Part shown: one piece after another, positions 1 through 9,548 of the stretch | Numbering within the stretch: position 1 is the first letter of the stretch | How the letters are laid out: each line of letters begins with the position of its first letter | From: an uncultured Alphaproteobacteria bacterium | GTDB taxonomy: Bacteria > Pseudomonadota > Alphaproteobacteria > Caulobacterales > Caulobacteraceae | NCBI GenBank assembly: GCA_903860975.1 | Contig: CAIOSI010000051.1 | Coordinates: forward strand, 52,792 to 116,791 | Length of the DNA stretch: 64,000 bases | Reading direction: 5' to 3' | Made by a program: the position numbers and the translations under genes | Notes under the pieces: model-generated | Told to the model about the DNA's origin: nothing | Databases searched by the model: none | What the model saw: the letters and a program-made list of their open reading frames with translations, nothing else

Positions 1-1514
1 GACTTCTGCCCCTTTGATTGCTTCGAACTACCTACATAAGGTGGGTTGCCACAAACGTAGGTTTCCCCTCCCTCGTTCTCGAAGTCGATTTGGGCCTGAT
101 CGAGAGGTGTATTGAACAAGTCGTCACCGTGCAATTTTACGCCTGTTCCGGTCGGCGGGCAGACGCTCAGCCAATCGAGCCGCAAGGCATTCTCACAGGT
201 GATCCAATTCAGCGCGTCGAGCGGCAGGAAATCCCGAAGCGCTTCCTTCTGACCCCGATAAAGCACGTCGCATTGATACTCGGCGATGATGAGCGCTAGG
301 CGCGCAATCTCGGCAGGGAAGTCATGCAGTTCGATCCCGCGAAAGTTCGTGAGCGGAATTTCCGTGCGCCGGTCAGCTTCGTCGCGGCGGCGATTGATCT
401 CGCGCTCGATCGCCCGCATTTCCTTGTAGGCAATAACGAGGAAATTGCCTGAGCCGCAAGCCGGATCGAACACACGGATTTTCGACATCCGCTTGCGCAG
501 GTTGAGCAACATGCGCGCATTATCGCCAGCCTCTTCCAACGTCTCACGCAGATCGTCGAGGAATAGCGGGTTCAGGACCTTCAGGATGTTCGGCACACTG
601 GTGTAATGCATGCCGAGCGCACCTCGCTCATCGTCGCCGGCCACAGCCTGGATCATCGAGCCGAAAATGTCGGGGTTTATCTTCTTCCAATCCAGGCCAC
701 CGGCGTGAAGGAGGTAGGATCGGGCGGTGCGGCTGAATCGAGGAACTTCTGTACTGCCCGAGAACAACCCGCCGTTTACATAGTCGAAAGGATCGGCGGC
801 CCAGCGCGGGATGCCAGCGGCAGCCCGTTCCAACGGCTTCGTATTCATGGCGCGGAACAGCGTGCTAATCACCTCATGGGTGTTGGATGAATCCTTTGCA
901 CTCATGGTTTCGATTGCAGAGGTGAACGCGCCGCTACCTTTGAAAATCTCTGTATCCTCCGCGAAGAAGCAGAAGATCAGCCGCGCCATGAAGTGATTCA
1001 TGTCGTGCCGGCGCTGCGCGGTGCCCCATTCGCGGTTGTTCTTCAGCAGCTCGACATAGAGCTTGTTGAGGCGGCGTGTAGCCTTAACGTCAAGAGGATG
1101 GTCTTTTGCTGGCCTACTCGTCTTGATACCAGCCAGCGCGAAAAAGAAGTCAAATTCCTCATCAAAATCCGGATATGCACATGCGATTGTTTCGCCGAGC
1201 GTGAGATCTTCGGCCTCAAAAAGGTCACCATCCGTCGCCAGTACGAAGCGCGCCTTCGCCCGCGCCGTGGCCGGGCTGGCCTTCAACGCGGCGAGCGTCC
1301 GCGTAACTTCACCGGGCTTGCAAACGGCTATGTGGATATTGTTCGTCTGGAGCACGCCGCCCAGATCGGACTTGTTGGACTCGCCTTTGCGCAGGCGCTT
1401 GAGCGTGGTTTCCTTGTTCCCGAAGGCTTCAAGGAACGCATAGGGGAACTCATCAGCCGCGAAAGGCCGCGCCGCCAGCGCCGAAATGGCTTCTTCGATT
1501 TCGACCGCGTTCAT
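1..1514 (-). CDS. MmeI-like (type IIL family) adenine-specific DNA methyltransferase, partial
   Basis: The gene runs off the left edge; 504 N-terminal codons are visible without a stop. I translated it by hand from the ATG at 1514, which has an AAGGGA Shine-Dalgarno 7 nt upstream. Methyltransferase motif I (FDPACGSGNFL) lies at residues 349-359, and motif IV (NPPY, the N6-adenine catalytic motif) at 490-493. The stretch GMHYTSVPNI (residues 301-310) and the segment GIELHDF...AEYQCD resemble MmeI-type restriction-modification enzymes, which fuse nuclease, helical spacer, methylase and target-recognition domains. At residues 59-66, where MmeI carries its nuclease E-x-K motif, I read NNIHIAVC, so the nuclease is probably absent. 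The target-recognition domain would lie outside the window. It is last in a leftward cassette with the DUF262 protein and higBA, which suggests a modification role in a defence system. Confidence 0.88.
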   Translation of the reverse strand, partial: MNAVEIEEAISALAARPFAADEFPYAFLEAFGNKETTLKRLRKGESNKSDLGGVLQTNNIHIAVCKPGEVTRTLAALKASPATARAKARFVLATDGDLFEAEDLTLGETIACAYPDFDEEFDFFFALAGIKTSRPAKDHPLDVKATRRLNKLYVELLKNNREWGTAQRRHDMNHFMARLIFCFFAEDTEIFKGSGAFTSAIETMSAKDSSNTHEVISTLFRAMNTKPLERAAAGIPRWAADPFDYVNGGLFSGSTEVPRFSRTARSYLLHAGGLDWKKINPDIFGSMIQAVAGDDERGALGMHYTSVPNILKVLNPLFLDDLRETLEEAGDNARMLLNLRKRMSKIRVFDPACGSGNFLVIAYKEMRAIEREINRRRDEADRRTEIPLTNFRGIELHDFPAEIARLALIIAEYQCDVLYRGQKEALRDFLPLDALNWITCENALRLDWLSVCPPTGTGVKLHGDDLFNTPLDQAQIDFENEGGETYVCGNPPYVGSSKQSKGQK

Positions 1515-1575
1515 ACCCGTGTCCCTTGGCACGCGCGCTTACCCATATCGGTCAGTACGCCCAGATTGCCGATCA

Positions 1576-3711
1576 TCATTTCTGGAACCTCTCTGCGAGG
1601 TAGGGCGGCATTTCGGCGAGAGATAACTCCTGCGAAGAGTTGCCGCTGCGGACATAGAATTTTTCTTGGCCGACGCCGTTCTTGTCCTTCACGGTGATTA
1701 CGAGCGGTTTCGCCGACGTCTGAACATCGACCTGGCAAATCTCGATCTCGCCGATGGCAGGGAACAGAACCTTGAGCTTGCTACTGACAAAGGCAGCCCC
1801 GAACGCGCTGCTCAGCAGGTTGCGCAGGTGCAGCTCGAATTTGTCCCGGTTGGCGCCGCCGAGCGACAGGTAGTCCCCTTCGAGACCAAGGATTTCGCCA
1901 CTGTCACTGACGCCGATGAGCAGCGTTCCACCTTGGCTGTTGGCGAAGGCCGCGACCGTCTTGACGACCACCTCCTCCAGTTTCTTGTTGGCCGCCAGTT
2001 CCTTGAAGTCCCAGCGCAGGGACGATTTGAACTCCAGCTCGTCGTCCTCGCCCTCGGCGATCAGCTCTTCCAGCGTGATGGCGGCTTCCGGCGGCTTTGT
2101 GTCAGTGATGCCAGTCAGGAACGCATTGAGATGCGATGCCAAAGTGGTGCGCCGGGTTTGTAGAAAGGCTTCGTAATTCTCGATTTTCCAAAGCGTTGGG
2201 TCTTCAGGAACGCATTGCAGCGCGAGGCTATTCGGAAATCGGTCCTTCACGTCGGCCAAATACACCTTGGCGTCCGCTGCGCTTTTGGTGCGGTTGGCAA
2301 TCTGGGTCAGAATTGCCCGGTTGGTCAGTTCCTGCGCGAGGGAATATTTCAGGCGGTTTTCCTGCCCATATCCCTGCGCCTTCAGCTTTGAATAAGGGAA
2401 GATGTGGTCGTTCTCGAGCGCATACTTTTTGCCCATGGCCTGGCGCAGTGCGACGCCGGTCGTGAAGCAGACGGCATTACGGCTCTTCAAATACCAGCGC
2501 AGGAGGCCAAACAGCGGGTGGGAAATCGATCGGCCGACGAATTCGTCGGGTGTGATCTCCAGGCGCCGCTCCTCCTCAATGACCGCCAACAGCTCATCGA
2601 ACGGGTTTTTCGATTCCTTGATCGTGCGCAGGTCACGGTCTAACTTTTGAGGAAGCTGGCTGACGTATCGGGTCCTAATCTGGGAGTAGTAGAACCACTT
2701 CACCAGCTTGCGGATCTCGGCATCATTCAGGTGCGCGCCGCCTTTTTCGAAGCAATAGACGGTGATTGGGATCAGCGCGTAAACCGAGTTGATCTCATCC
2801 GTGTGGTCGACGAAGGCATGCGACCGCATCAGGCTTGCGACGTAGTCCAGGACCTGACCGTCCAACAGCTTCCACGCTGCGCGCAGCTTTTCGTCGTTGT
2901 CGGCGTCGTGGAGTTTTTTCATCTCTGAGCCGAGGTGGTAGAGGCAACCCAGCAGGACATAAACGATGAAGTCCAGCTTGAAGACAAAGCCCTTCTCGGC
3001 CAGCTCGCTCAGCTTTTTCTTGAAGGTGTCACGAGCTTCCGGCCAGTACCCCGAAATCTGAGCAAGCGCGAGTTCGGCGTCGGTGAGCGACACGCCGCTG
3101 GCGTTCACCTTATAGAAAATATCGATGGCTTCACGCACGCTGGCCCGAACAGGAATGGTTTGTTCCGGAAACTCCCGGTCGAGGATGTTCTCGATCGCCC
3201 GCGTGTTGTCATCCATCACATCGTCGCGCTCGCGACTGACCGTCTCACCTTTCTTTTCCAGTTCGCGCACAATATCTTTGGCGCGAATTTTCCGCTGGAA
3301 AATGTCCGTGATGTTTTGCCATCGCGCGTCATTTTCCATCTTGGTTTTTGTGTAATAGGCGAGTTCCAGGGTCTCCACGTTCACGTAGAGCCCGCGCGTA
3401 TCATTCAGGATTTCGGAGGCGGTGTAGTAGGGCGGGATCTCGCCACGCACGAGCATGTAGAGCGTCGTGATGCGCTGCTGGCCATCCAGCAGGATGCGCA
3501 CGGCTCCCTGCTTTTCATTGTATTTATGCGGACCTTTGAGTTCCGGCGGGTTCGCCGTCTCCCAGGTCAGCATCGTGCCGGTGGGGTATTGCTTGATGAG
3601 GGAGTCGACCAGCTGCTTCGCGTCATCCCGCTTCCAGACGTACTCACGCTGAAAGGCCGGGACAAACAATTGGTGCTCGTCGATTTTCTCCAGTGCCGTC
3701 GAAATCTTCAT
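1576..3711 (-). CDS. DUF262 - HNH - AlbA_2 (Schlafen-like) fusion protein, probable defence nuclease
   Basis: A 711-residue protein. I chose the ATG at 3711 because a GAAGGGG Shine-Dalgarno precedes it and the DUF262 fold starts there; a longer form would begin at 3783. The N-terminal DUF262 domain carries the ParB-like DGQQR motif at residues 76-80. An HNH-type motif (ENDHIFPYSKL) lies at 433-443 with a downstream NRAILTQIANR, as in DUF262/DUF1524 (GmrSD-type) nucleases. The C-terminal part (about 555-700) resembles the AlbA_2 putative DNA-binding domain: ELEFKSSLR at 558-566, then AFANSQGGTLLIGVSDSG at 588-605, then YVRSGNSS. DUF262 proteins are known in type IV restriction and phage defence. 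The AlbA_2 tail is an unusual addition. The stop is 61 bp before the methyltransferase start, and higA ends 44 bp upstream, so all four genes may be one operon. Domain calls are by eye. Confidence 0.85.
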   Translation of the reverse strand: MKISTALEKIDEHQLFVPAFQREYVWKRDDAKQLVDSLIKQYPTGTMLTWETANPPELKGPHKYNEKQGAVRILLDGQQRITTLYMLVRGEIPPYYTASEILNDTRGLYVNVETLELAYYTKTKMENDARWQNITDIFQRKIRAKDIVRELEKKGETVSRERDDVMDDNTRAIENILDREFPEQTIPVRASVREAIDIFYKVNASGVSLTDAELALAQISGYWPEARDTFKKKLSELAEKGFVFKLDFIVYVLLGCLYHLGSEMKKLHDADNDEKLRAAWKLLDGQVLDYVASLMRSHAFVDHTDEINSVYALIPITVYCFEKGGAHLNDAEIRKLVKWFYYSQIRTRYVSQLPQKLDRDLRTIKESKNPFDELLAVIEEERRLEITPDEFVGRSISHPLFGLLRWYLKSRNAVCFTTGVALRQAMGKKYALENDHIFPYSKLKAQGYGQENRLKYSLAQELTNRAILTQIANRTKSAADAKVYLADVKDRFPNSLALQCVPEDPTLWKIENYEAFLQTRRTTLASHLNAFLTGITDTKPPEAAITLEELIAEGEDDELEFKSSLRWDFKELAANKKLEEVVVKTVAAFANSQGGTLLIGVSDSGEILGLEGDYLSLGGANRDKFELHLRNLLSSAFGAAFVSSKLKVLFPAIGEIEICQVDVQTSAKPLVITVKDKNGVGQEKFYVRSGNSSQELSLAEMPPYLAERFQK

Positions 3712-3755
3712 CAAAACCCCTTCCGCGCCGCCCGCGCGCCCAATGTATTGTTCTT

Positions 3756-4094
3756 CTATTCCGTCAGAACGGCGGTCGGACACGCGTCGGGCGCTGCGCC
3801 CTGAAAGGGAGCGACCTTAATTTGCGCTTCCCGCTCACGCGTCCGAGCGATGTCGTAACTATTCTGCATACGCATCAGGGTATCCATCGACACGCCGAAT
3901 GCCTTTTCCAGACGGAGCGCCATTTCCGGTGACAGATGCGCTCGCTCATTGAGAACCGCTGACAGCGCCGCTCGTGTAACCCCTAGCGCCTGAGCCGCGT
4001 TGGTGACGGAAAGCCCCAACGGCTCGATGACTTCGCTCTTCACGAAACCGCCTGGATGCGCAGGCTTTCTAAGCCTCATACCGCCCATCGCCAT
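3756..4094 (-). CDS. higA: HigA-family antitoxin (XRE/VapI-type HTH regulator)
   Basis: A 112-residue protein with the HigA signature HPGGFVKSEVIEPLGLSV near the N-terminus, followed by an XRE helix-turn-helix (SVTNAAQALGVTRAALSAVL) and the usual ALRLEKAFGVSMDTLMRMQ segment. HigA antitoxins neutralise the HigB ribonuclease toxin and repress their own promoter. The start at 4094 has an AGGAGG Shine-Dalgarno 8 nt upstream. It lies 12 bp after the upstream gene higB, the reversed toxin-first order typical of higBA. The C-terminal tail (about 30 residues, ending CPTAVLTE) is longer than in many HigA proteins. The next gene, the DUF262 fusion, starts 44 bp downstream, so HigA may also influence its expression. 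Confidence 0.92.
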   Translation of the reverse strand: MAMGGMRLRKPAHPGGFVKSEVIEPLGLSVTNAAQALGVTRAALSAVLNERAHLSPEMALRLEKAFGVSMDTLMRMQNSYDIARTREREAQIKVAPFQGAAPDACPTAVLTE

Positions 4095-4106
4095 CGTCGC
4101 CGCCTC

Positions 4107-4397
4107 CTACCGGCCATCTACCCAATCGAGATCGATAATCTCGGCTTGCCCTTCATCGATCCGAAATGTGAGACGATGGCGCTCCGTGACCGGAAGGCTT
4201 AGCCTCTCCAAGGTGCCCTCTGCCAGCGAGAGCGTGTTCCAACCTGGAACCGTCCGGACCTCATCTCGCCCGTCCATGTCCTGAAGAAAGGACACGATCC
4301 GACGCACTCTCGTTGCGACGGTGGGGGCGAGACCGGCTACATCATCGTCGGAGATGAACTTGCGCAGCCCGGCATGGACTACGTTTCTGATCTGCAT
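4107..4397 (-). CDS. higB: HigB-family toxin (RelE superfamily mRNA interferase)
   Basis: A 96-residue protein of RelE/HigB length. It has the family layout: an N-terminal helix (VVHAGLRKFISDD), an RVRRIVSFLQ helix, then a strand-rich second half including ERHRLTFRIDEGQAEIIDLDWVD, which matches the RITF...V.LVDY ending of plasmid-type HigB toxins. HigB cleaves ribosome-bound mRNA. It is the first gene of the toxin-antitoxin pair, with higA 12 bp downstream. A promoter with an overlapping palindrome lies immediately upstream and leaves only a very short leader before the ATG at 4397. The assignment rests on length, pattern and pairing with higA. Confidence 0.88.
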   Translation of the reverse strand: MQIRNVVHAGLRKFISDDDVAGLAPTVATRVRRIVSFLQDMDGRDEVRTVPGWNTLSLAEGTLERLSLPVTERHRLTFRIDEGQAEIIDLDWVDGR

Positions 4398-4402
4398 GGC
4401 TG

Positions 4403-4441
4403 AAGCTAGCCAAGGTTGCGAATAGCGTCAAGCGACACTAT
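4403..4441 (-). promoter_or_regulatory. higBA promoter with overlapping HigA-type operator
   Basis: On the minus strand a -35 TTGACG (4426-4431) is separated by 17 bp from a -10 TAGCTT (4403-4408), five bases before the higB ATG, so the mRNA would be nearly leaderless. A 20-bp imperfect palindrome (4422-4441, arms ATAGCGTC and GACACTAT with one mismatch, spacer AAGC) covers the -35. That is where a HigA repressor would be expected to bind. Sequence inspection only. Confidence 0.6.
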
Positions 4442-4555
4442 ACAACCATTGCGGTGAAATTCGTCGCACGCATCGGGGTTCCGAGGTTCGAGAACTGCAT
4501 CTTGCGGGCTATGGGATGGGGGTGAACTGCGTTCACACACCAACCTTTATGAGGT

Positions 4556-4632
4556 TGGCGCACCCGACACGATTCGAACGTGTGGCCTCCACCTTCGGAG
4601 GGTGGCGCTCTATCCAGCTGAGCTACGGGTGC
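4556..4632 (-). tRNA. tRNA-Arg (anticodon CCG)
   Basis: A complete 77-nt cloverleaf with encoded CCA. The acceptor stem is GCACCCG/CGGGTGC. The D arm is GCTC...GAGC, the anticodon stem CCACC/GGTGG with loop CTCCGAA (anticodon CCG, codon CGG), and the T arm ACACG-TTCGAAT-CGTGT. It lies between the leftward defence cassette and dnaJ. A diverged half copy of the same tRNA lies 301 bp away, so this gene is the likely boundary of an integrated segment. Confidence 0.97.
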
Positions 4633-4821
4633 ATCTTGGTACTCGATAGTGCCTGAGCCTGAACGGGGTCAACCTCAAACACGAAACTCATAACGTCGAT
4701 TCGGCTGCCATAAGGACCCGGCTTTCACCCTACCTTTGTGCCGCCGCCGCCTCTCTACAGCCTCCTTTCAGTTTGCTTCCGCAGTGCTTCCGCAGCCGCG
4801 GACCAGAGAAACTCACATTTT

Positions 4822-4857
4822 GAAGCGCAATCAAGTTATTGATTTTGCTTCGTTTTT
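4822..4857 (+). terminator. Rho-independent terminator, rightward
   Basis: A 13-position stem (12 of 13 paired) with a GTTA loop spans 4822-4851 and is followed by GTTTTT on the plus strand. It lies between the intact and the half tRNA-Arg. No plus-strand gene ends just before it, so it may be a leftover from an inserted element or may shield the dnaJ end from read-through. Confidence 0.6.
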
Positions 4858-4889
4858 CAAATTCGCCGCCCAGCAGACTTGACTTACCC

Positions 4890-4933
4890 CTGCCTTCGGA
4901 GGGCAACGCTCTATCCAGCTGAGCTACGGGTGC
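4890..4933 (-). pseudogene. Truncated tRNA-Arg (CCG): 5' half only
   Basis: Forty-four bases match the 5' half of the intact tRNA-Arg: the 5' acceptor strand GCACCCG, the complete D arm and the complete anticodon arm with loop CTCCGAA. The anticodon stem differs (TTGCC/GGCAG instead of CCACC/GGTGG), but both sides differ together, so it still pairs. It was therefore once a real, separate tRNA gene rather than a recent copy. The sequence leaves the tRNA directly after the anticodon arm, with no T arm or 3' acceptor strand. This is consistent with an integration or excision event inside the tRNA gene. Confidence 0.85.
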
Positions 4934-4991
4934 GCTTGCAGAGGATGCTTCCTCTAGCGGAAACCCCTGCCCCCCGCAAACGTTCGAAGCA

Positions 4992-6143
4992 CTAGCCCTT
5001 CACACTATCCCAGAAGGTCTTTGCTTTACCGGCGAAGTTGGCATTCTTCGGATGCTGCGCTTCGGTGGATAGGCCTGCGAATTCGCGCAACAGCTCTTTT
5101 TGGCGCGCGGTCAGCTTAGCCGGCGTTTCAACGAACAATTCGACGATCAGGTCGCCACGGTCGCGGGACCGAAGGGAAGGCATGCCGCGGCCCTTTAAGC
5201 GTACCGTGCGGCCTGTCTGGGCACCTTCGGGCACTTTGACAGGGAGTTTGCAGTTTCCGTCGCAGTTTTCGCCACCCATCAAGCAGGGCGCTTCGATTTC
5301 ACCCCCCAGAGCGGCCACGGCCATTGGCACCGGAACAGTGCAGAGCAGGTCTAGACCGTCGCGCTCGAAGAGTTCGTGAGGGCTCACAGACAAGAAGATG
5401 TAAAGGTCACCGCGCGGGCCACCACGGGCACCGCCATCACCCTCGCCAGACAGGCGGATTCGGGCACCGTCGTCGACGCCCGCCGGGATCCGCACCGACA
5501 GCGTCCGCTCGCGTCTCACTTGGCCCATGCCATGACAATCACTGCAAGGATCCAGGACCAATCGTCCTGAGCCGCCACAGCGGGGGCAGGCCCGTTCGAT
5601 CGAGAAGAAGCCCTGGGTCGCCCGCACCCGACCTGCGCCGCCACACGCGTTGCAGGCGGAGGGGCTGGTTCCGGGTTTTGCGCCAGAGCCCGTGCAGGTC
5701 TCGCACGTCAACGCCGCCGGCACCGTTATCTCAACTTCGGAGCCGGCGTATGCCTGCTCAAGTGTGATCTCTAGATCATAGCGCAGATCCTGGCCGCGCG
5801 CAGGCCCGGAGCGTTGCTGTCCGCCTCGGCGGCCCCCAAACATGTCGCCAAAGACGTCACCAAACACGTCGTTGAAGATGTCGCCTACGTCGTTGAACTG
5901 GGGCCCGCCCTGTCCAGCGGAGCCGTTGACGCCGGCGTGGCCAAACCGGTCGTAGGCGGCGCGTTTTTGCGGGTCGGACAAGACCGAATAGGCCTCGTTG
6001 ATTTCCTTGAATCGGCTCTCGGCCTCACTACAACCATCATTACGGTCGGGGTGATGCTCCATAGCGAGCTTACGGAACGACGCCTTCAATGCGCCCGCTT
6101 CGCAGGTGCGCTCGACACCGAGGATTTCGTAATAGTCGCGCAT
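4992..6143 (-). CDS. dnaJ: Molecular chaperone DnaJ
   Basis: A 383-residue Hsp40 co-chaperone that delivers substrates to DnaK and stimulates its ATPase. The J domain is at the N-terminus (RDYYEILGV, with HPD in MEHHPDRN), followed by a Gly/Phe-rich linker (DVFGDVFGDMFGG). Four zinc-binding CxxCxGxG-type repeats follow (CETCTGSG, CNACGGAG, CPRCGGSG, CSDCHGMG), then the substrate-binding C-terminal domains. The length is typical. I start at the ATG at 6143; a TTG lies one codon earlier. It follows dnaK on the same strand after a 189-bp spacer, longer than in a tight operon, and is probably co-transcribed. Confidence 0.97.
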   Translation of the reverse strand: MRDYYEILGVERTCEAGALKASFRKLAMEHHPDRNDGCSEAESRFKEINEAYSVLSDPQKRAAYDRFGHAGVNGSAGQGGPQFNDVGDIFNDVFGDVFGDMFGGRRGGQQRSGPARGQDLRYDLEITLEQAYAGSEVEITVPAALTCETCTGSGAKPGTSPSACNACGGAGRVRATQGFFSIERACPRCGGSGRLVLDPCSDCHGMGQVRRERTLSVRIPAGVDDGARIRLSGEGDGGARGGPRGDLYIFLSVSPHELFERDGLDLLCTVPVPMAVAALGGEIEAPCLMGGENCDGNCKLPVKVPEGAQTGRTVRLKGRGMPSLRSRDRGDLIVELFVETPAKLTARQKELLREFAGLSTEAQHPKNANFAGKAKTFWDSVKG

Positions 6144-6332
6144 CAAACCGTCAGGCGCCCAACATGCAGGTATGAGTGGTGAGTGGCTCTCGCCAGAGTG
6201 GGATAACCCCCGCCCGGCGACAAGACCTTAAGGCCAAAGGCGCGGGGGATATCTTTCGCACAGGAGCCGTAAACGTCTCCACGGTGGCGATCTCGTCGCG
6301 GCTAGCGCTCTGAGTCGCCACCGGGAGCTTCG

Positions 6333-8261
<1,929 letters not shown>

Positions 8262-8409
8262 TGAGAGTCTAACTCGCTCCTTGTTGGCGGACGCTGCGTA
8301 GAAGCCTTCAGGTGAAGCACTTCGGTCTGGCAACGCCCCCGGTTCGTTCAGGTCTAGGCCGGGATCCGCACCAGAGGTTTACTCTCACGGAACCCGTCAA
8401 CTCCAGCCG

Positions 8410-8437
8410 ATATGGGGAAAATAGACGCGCTCGCAAG
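8410..8437 (-). promoter_or_regulatory. Heat-shock (RpoH/sigma-32) type promoter of dnaK
   Basis: On the minus strand CTTGCG (8432-8437) is followed after 14 bp by CCCCATAT (8410-8417). The second element matches the sigma-32 -10 consensus CCCCATNT exactly, and the -35 keeps the CTTG core. It sits about 150 bp upstream of the dnaK start, so dnaK-dnaJ are probably heat induced. Confidence 0.65.
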
Positions 8438-8654
8438 GGTGAAAGTCCCTAATCGCACGAAGGACATGACTCCAGACGTCCGGCCGCGGCTGGCGCATGC
8501 GGCGTTAGGTCTAATCGCCCGCGGCCATCAGCCCCTCACAATTGCTTGTCTGAAACCGATAAAGCCGGCGTCGGAAGAAGCGGGAAACACGCCTTTGACA
8601 TTGGGGCGCTGTCCAAGGCAGGGTCGGTGCGCGTAAACAAACGGAGGCGTTCCC

Positions 8655-9518
8655 ATGGTCACCCTCACTCGTGCTGAAGGCAATTGGGCCGGGGATCTCG
8701 ATCTGACCCGCCGCTCTATCGCCCTTGCCCTCGCCGGCGGCTATGCCGTCGCCGCCTATTCGGCCGACGCCGAAACAATCACGACCGATAGCGTGGGCTT
8801 GATCACCGAAACGGTCGATATCCAGACGGCCGACCGCAAGATTCCCGGCTTTCTGGCGCGCCCAGCCGCTAAGGGCAAACACCCCGTGATCTTCGTCAAT
8901 TCAGAGATCTTTGGGGTTCATGAATGGGTAAAGGACGTCTGTCGCCGTTTAGCTAAGGCCGGCTATGTGGCTTTGGCCACTGACCTCTTCGTACGCGCCG
9001 GCGATCCCTCGAAGACCGCCGACATGAAAGTGGTCATGGATATCGTCAAGGCGACACCGGGCGACCAGGTGACCTCCGACACGGCCGCGTCACTGAAATA
9101 TCTTGCCGCACAACCGTTCGCCGACATGAAAAAGCTCGGTGTGACCGGCTTCTGCTGGGGCGGCGGCGCCACGTGGCTTTGCTGCGAACGGTTCCCGGAA
9201 TTCAAGGCCGGCGTCGCCTGGTACGGACCGCTGAAGGCTGGCCCTTATCCGCGGACACCGCCAATCGACCTCGCTAAGGATCTTAAAGCGCCCGTGCTTG
9301 GCCTCTACGGCGGGCAGGACAAGGGCATTCCCGCAGCGGATCTCGACGCGATGCGCGAGGCGCTGAAGGCGGCCGGAAAAACGGGTAGCGAGATCATCGT
9401 CTACCCCGAGGCTCAGCACGGTTTCTTGGCTGACTACCGACCCAGCTTCAACGCTGAGGCGTCAAAAGACGCCTGGGGAAAGATGTTGGCCTTCTTCAAA
9501 GCGCACGGGGTGGCCTGA
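8655..9518 (+). CDS. Dienelactone hydrolase family protein, probably exported
   Basis: A 287-residue alpha/beta hydrolase. The nucleophile elbow is GFCWGGG (Cys nucleophile), with the acid in YGGQDKGIP and the base in AQHGF, the DLH triad Cys-Asp-His. The N-terminus LTRRSIALALAGGYAVAAYSADA reads as a twin-arginine-like signal peptide, so it likely acts in the periplasm. A GGAGG Shine-Dalgarno lies 9 nt before the ATG. It is divergent from dnaK. The substrate cannot be told from sequence; the family ranges from dienelactone hydrolysis to general carboxylesterase activity. A second, decayed DLH gene lies at 30267-30941. Confidence 0.88.
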   Translation: MVTLTRAEGNWAGDLDLTRRSIALALAGGYAVAAYSADAETITTDSVGLITETVDIQTADRKIPGFLARPAAKGKHPVIFVNSEIFGVHEWVKDVCRRLAKAGYVALATDLFVRAGDPSKTADMKVVMDIVKATPGDQVTSDTAASLKYLAAQPFADMKKLGVTGFCWGGGATWLCCERFPEFKAGVAWYGPLKAGPYPRTPPIDLAKDLKAPVLGLYGGQDKGIPAADLDAMREALKAAGKTGSEIIVYPEAQHGFLADYRPSFNAEASKDAWGKMLAFFKAHGVA

Positions 9519-9548
9519 GGAAGCCCGCCCGCGAAATGGGAAGCGCCG

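Noticed and set aside
1511..1738. 75-codon minus-strand frame overlapping the end of the DUF262 gene and ending on the methyltransferase start (ATGA)
   Set aside because: It is out of frame with the clear DUF262 coding sequence and has no family features. The methyltransferase has its own ribosome site.
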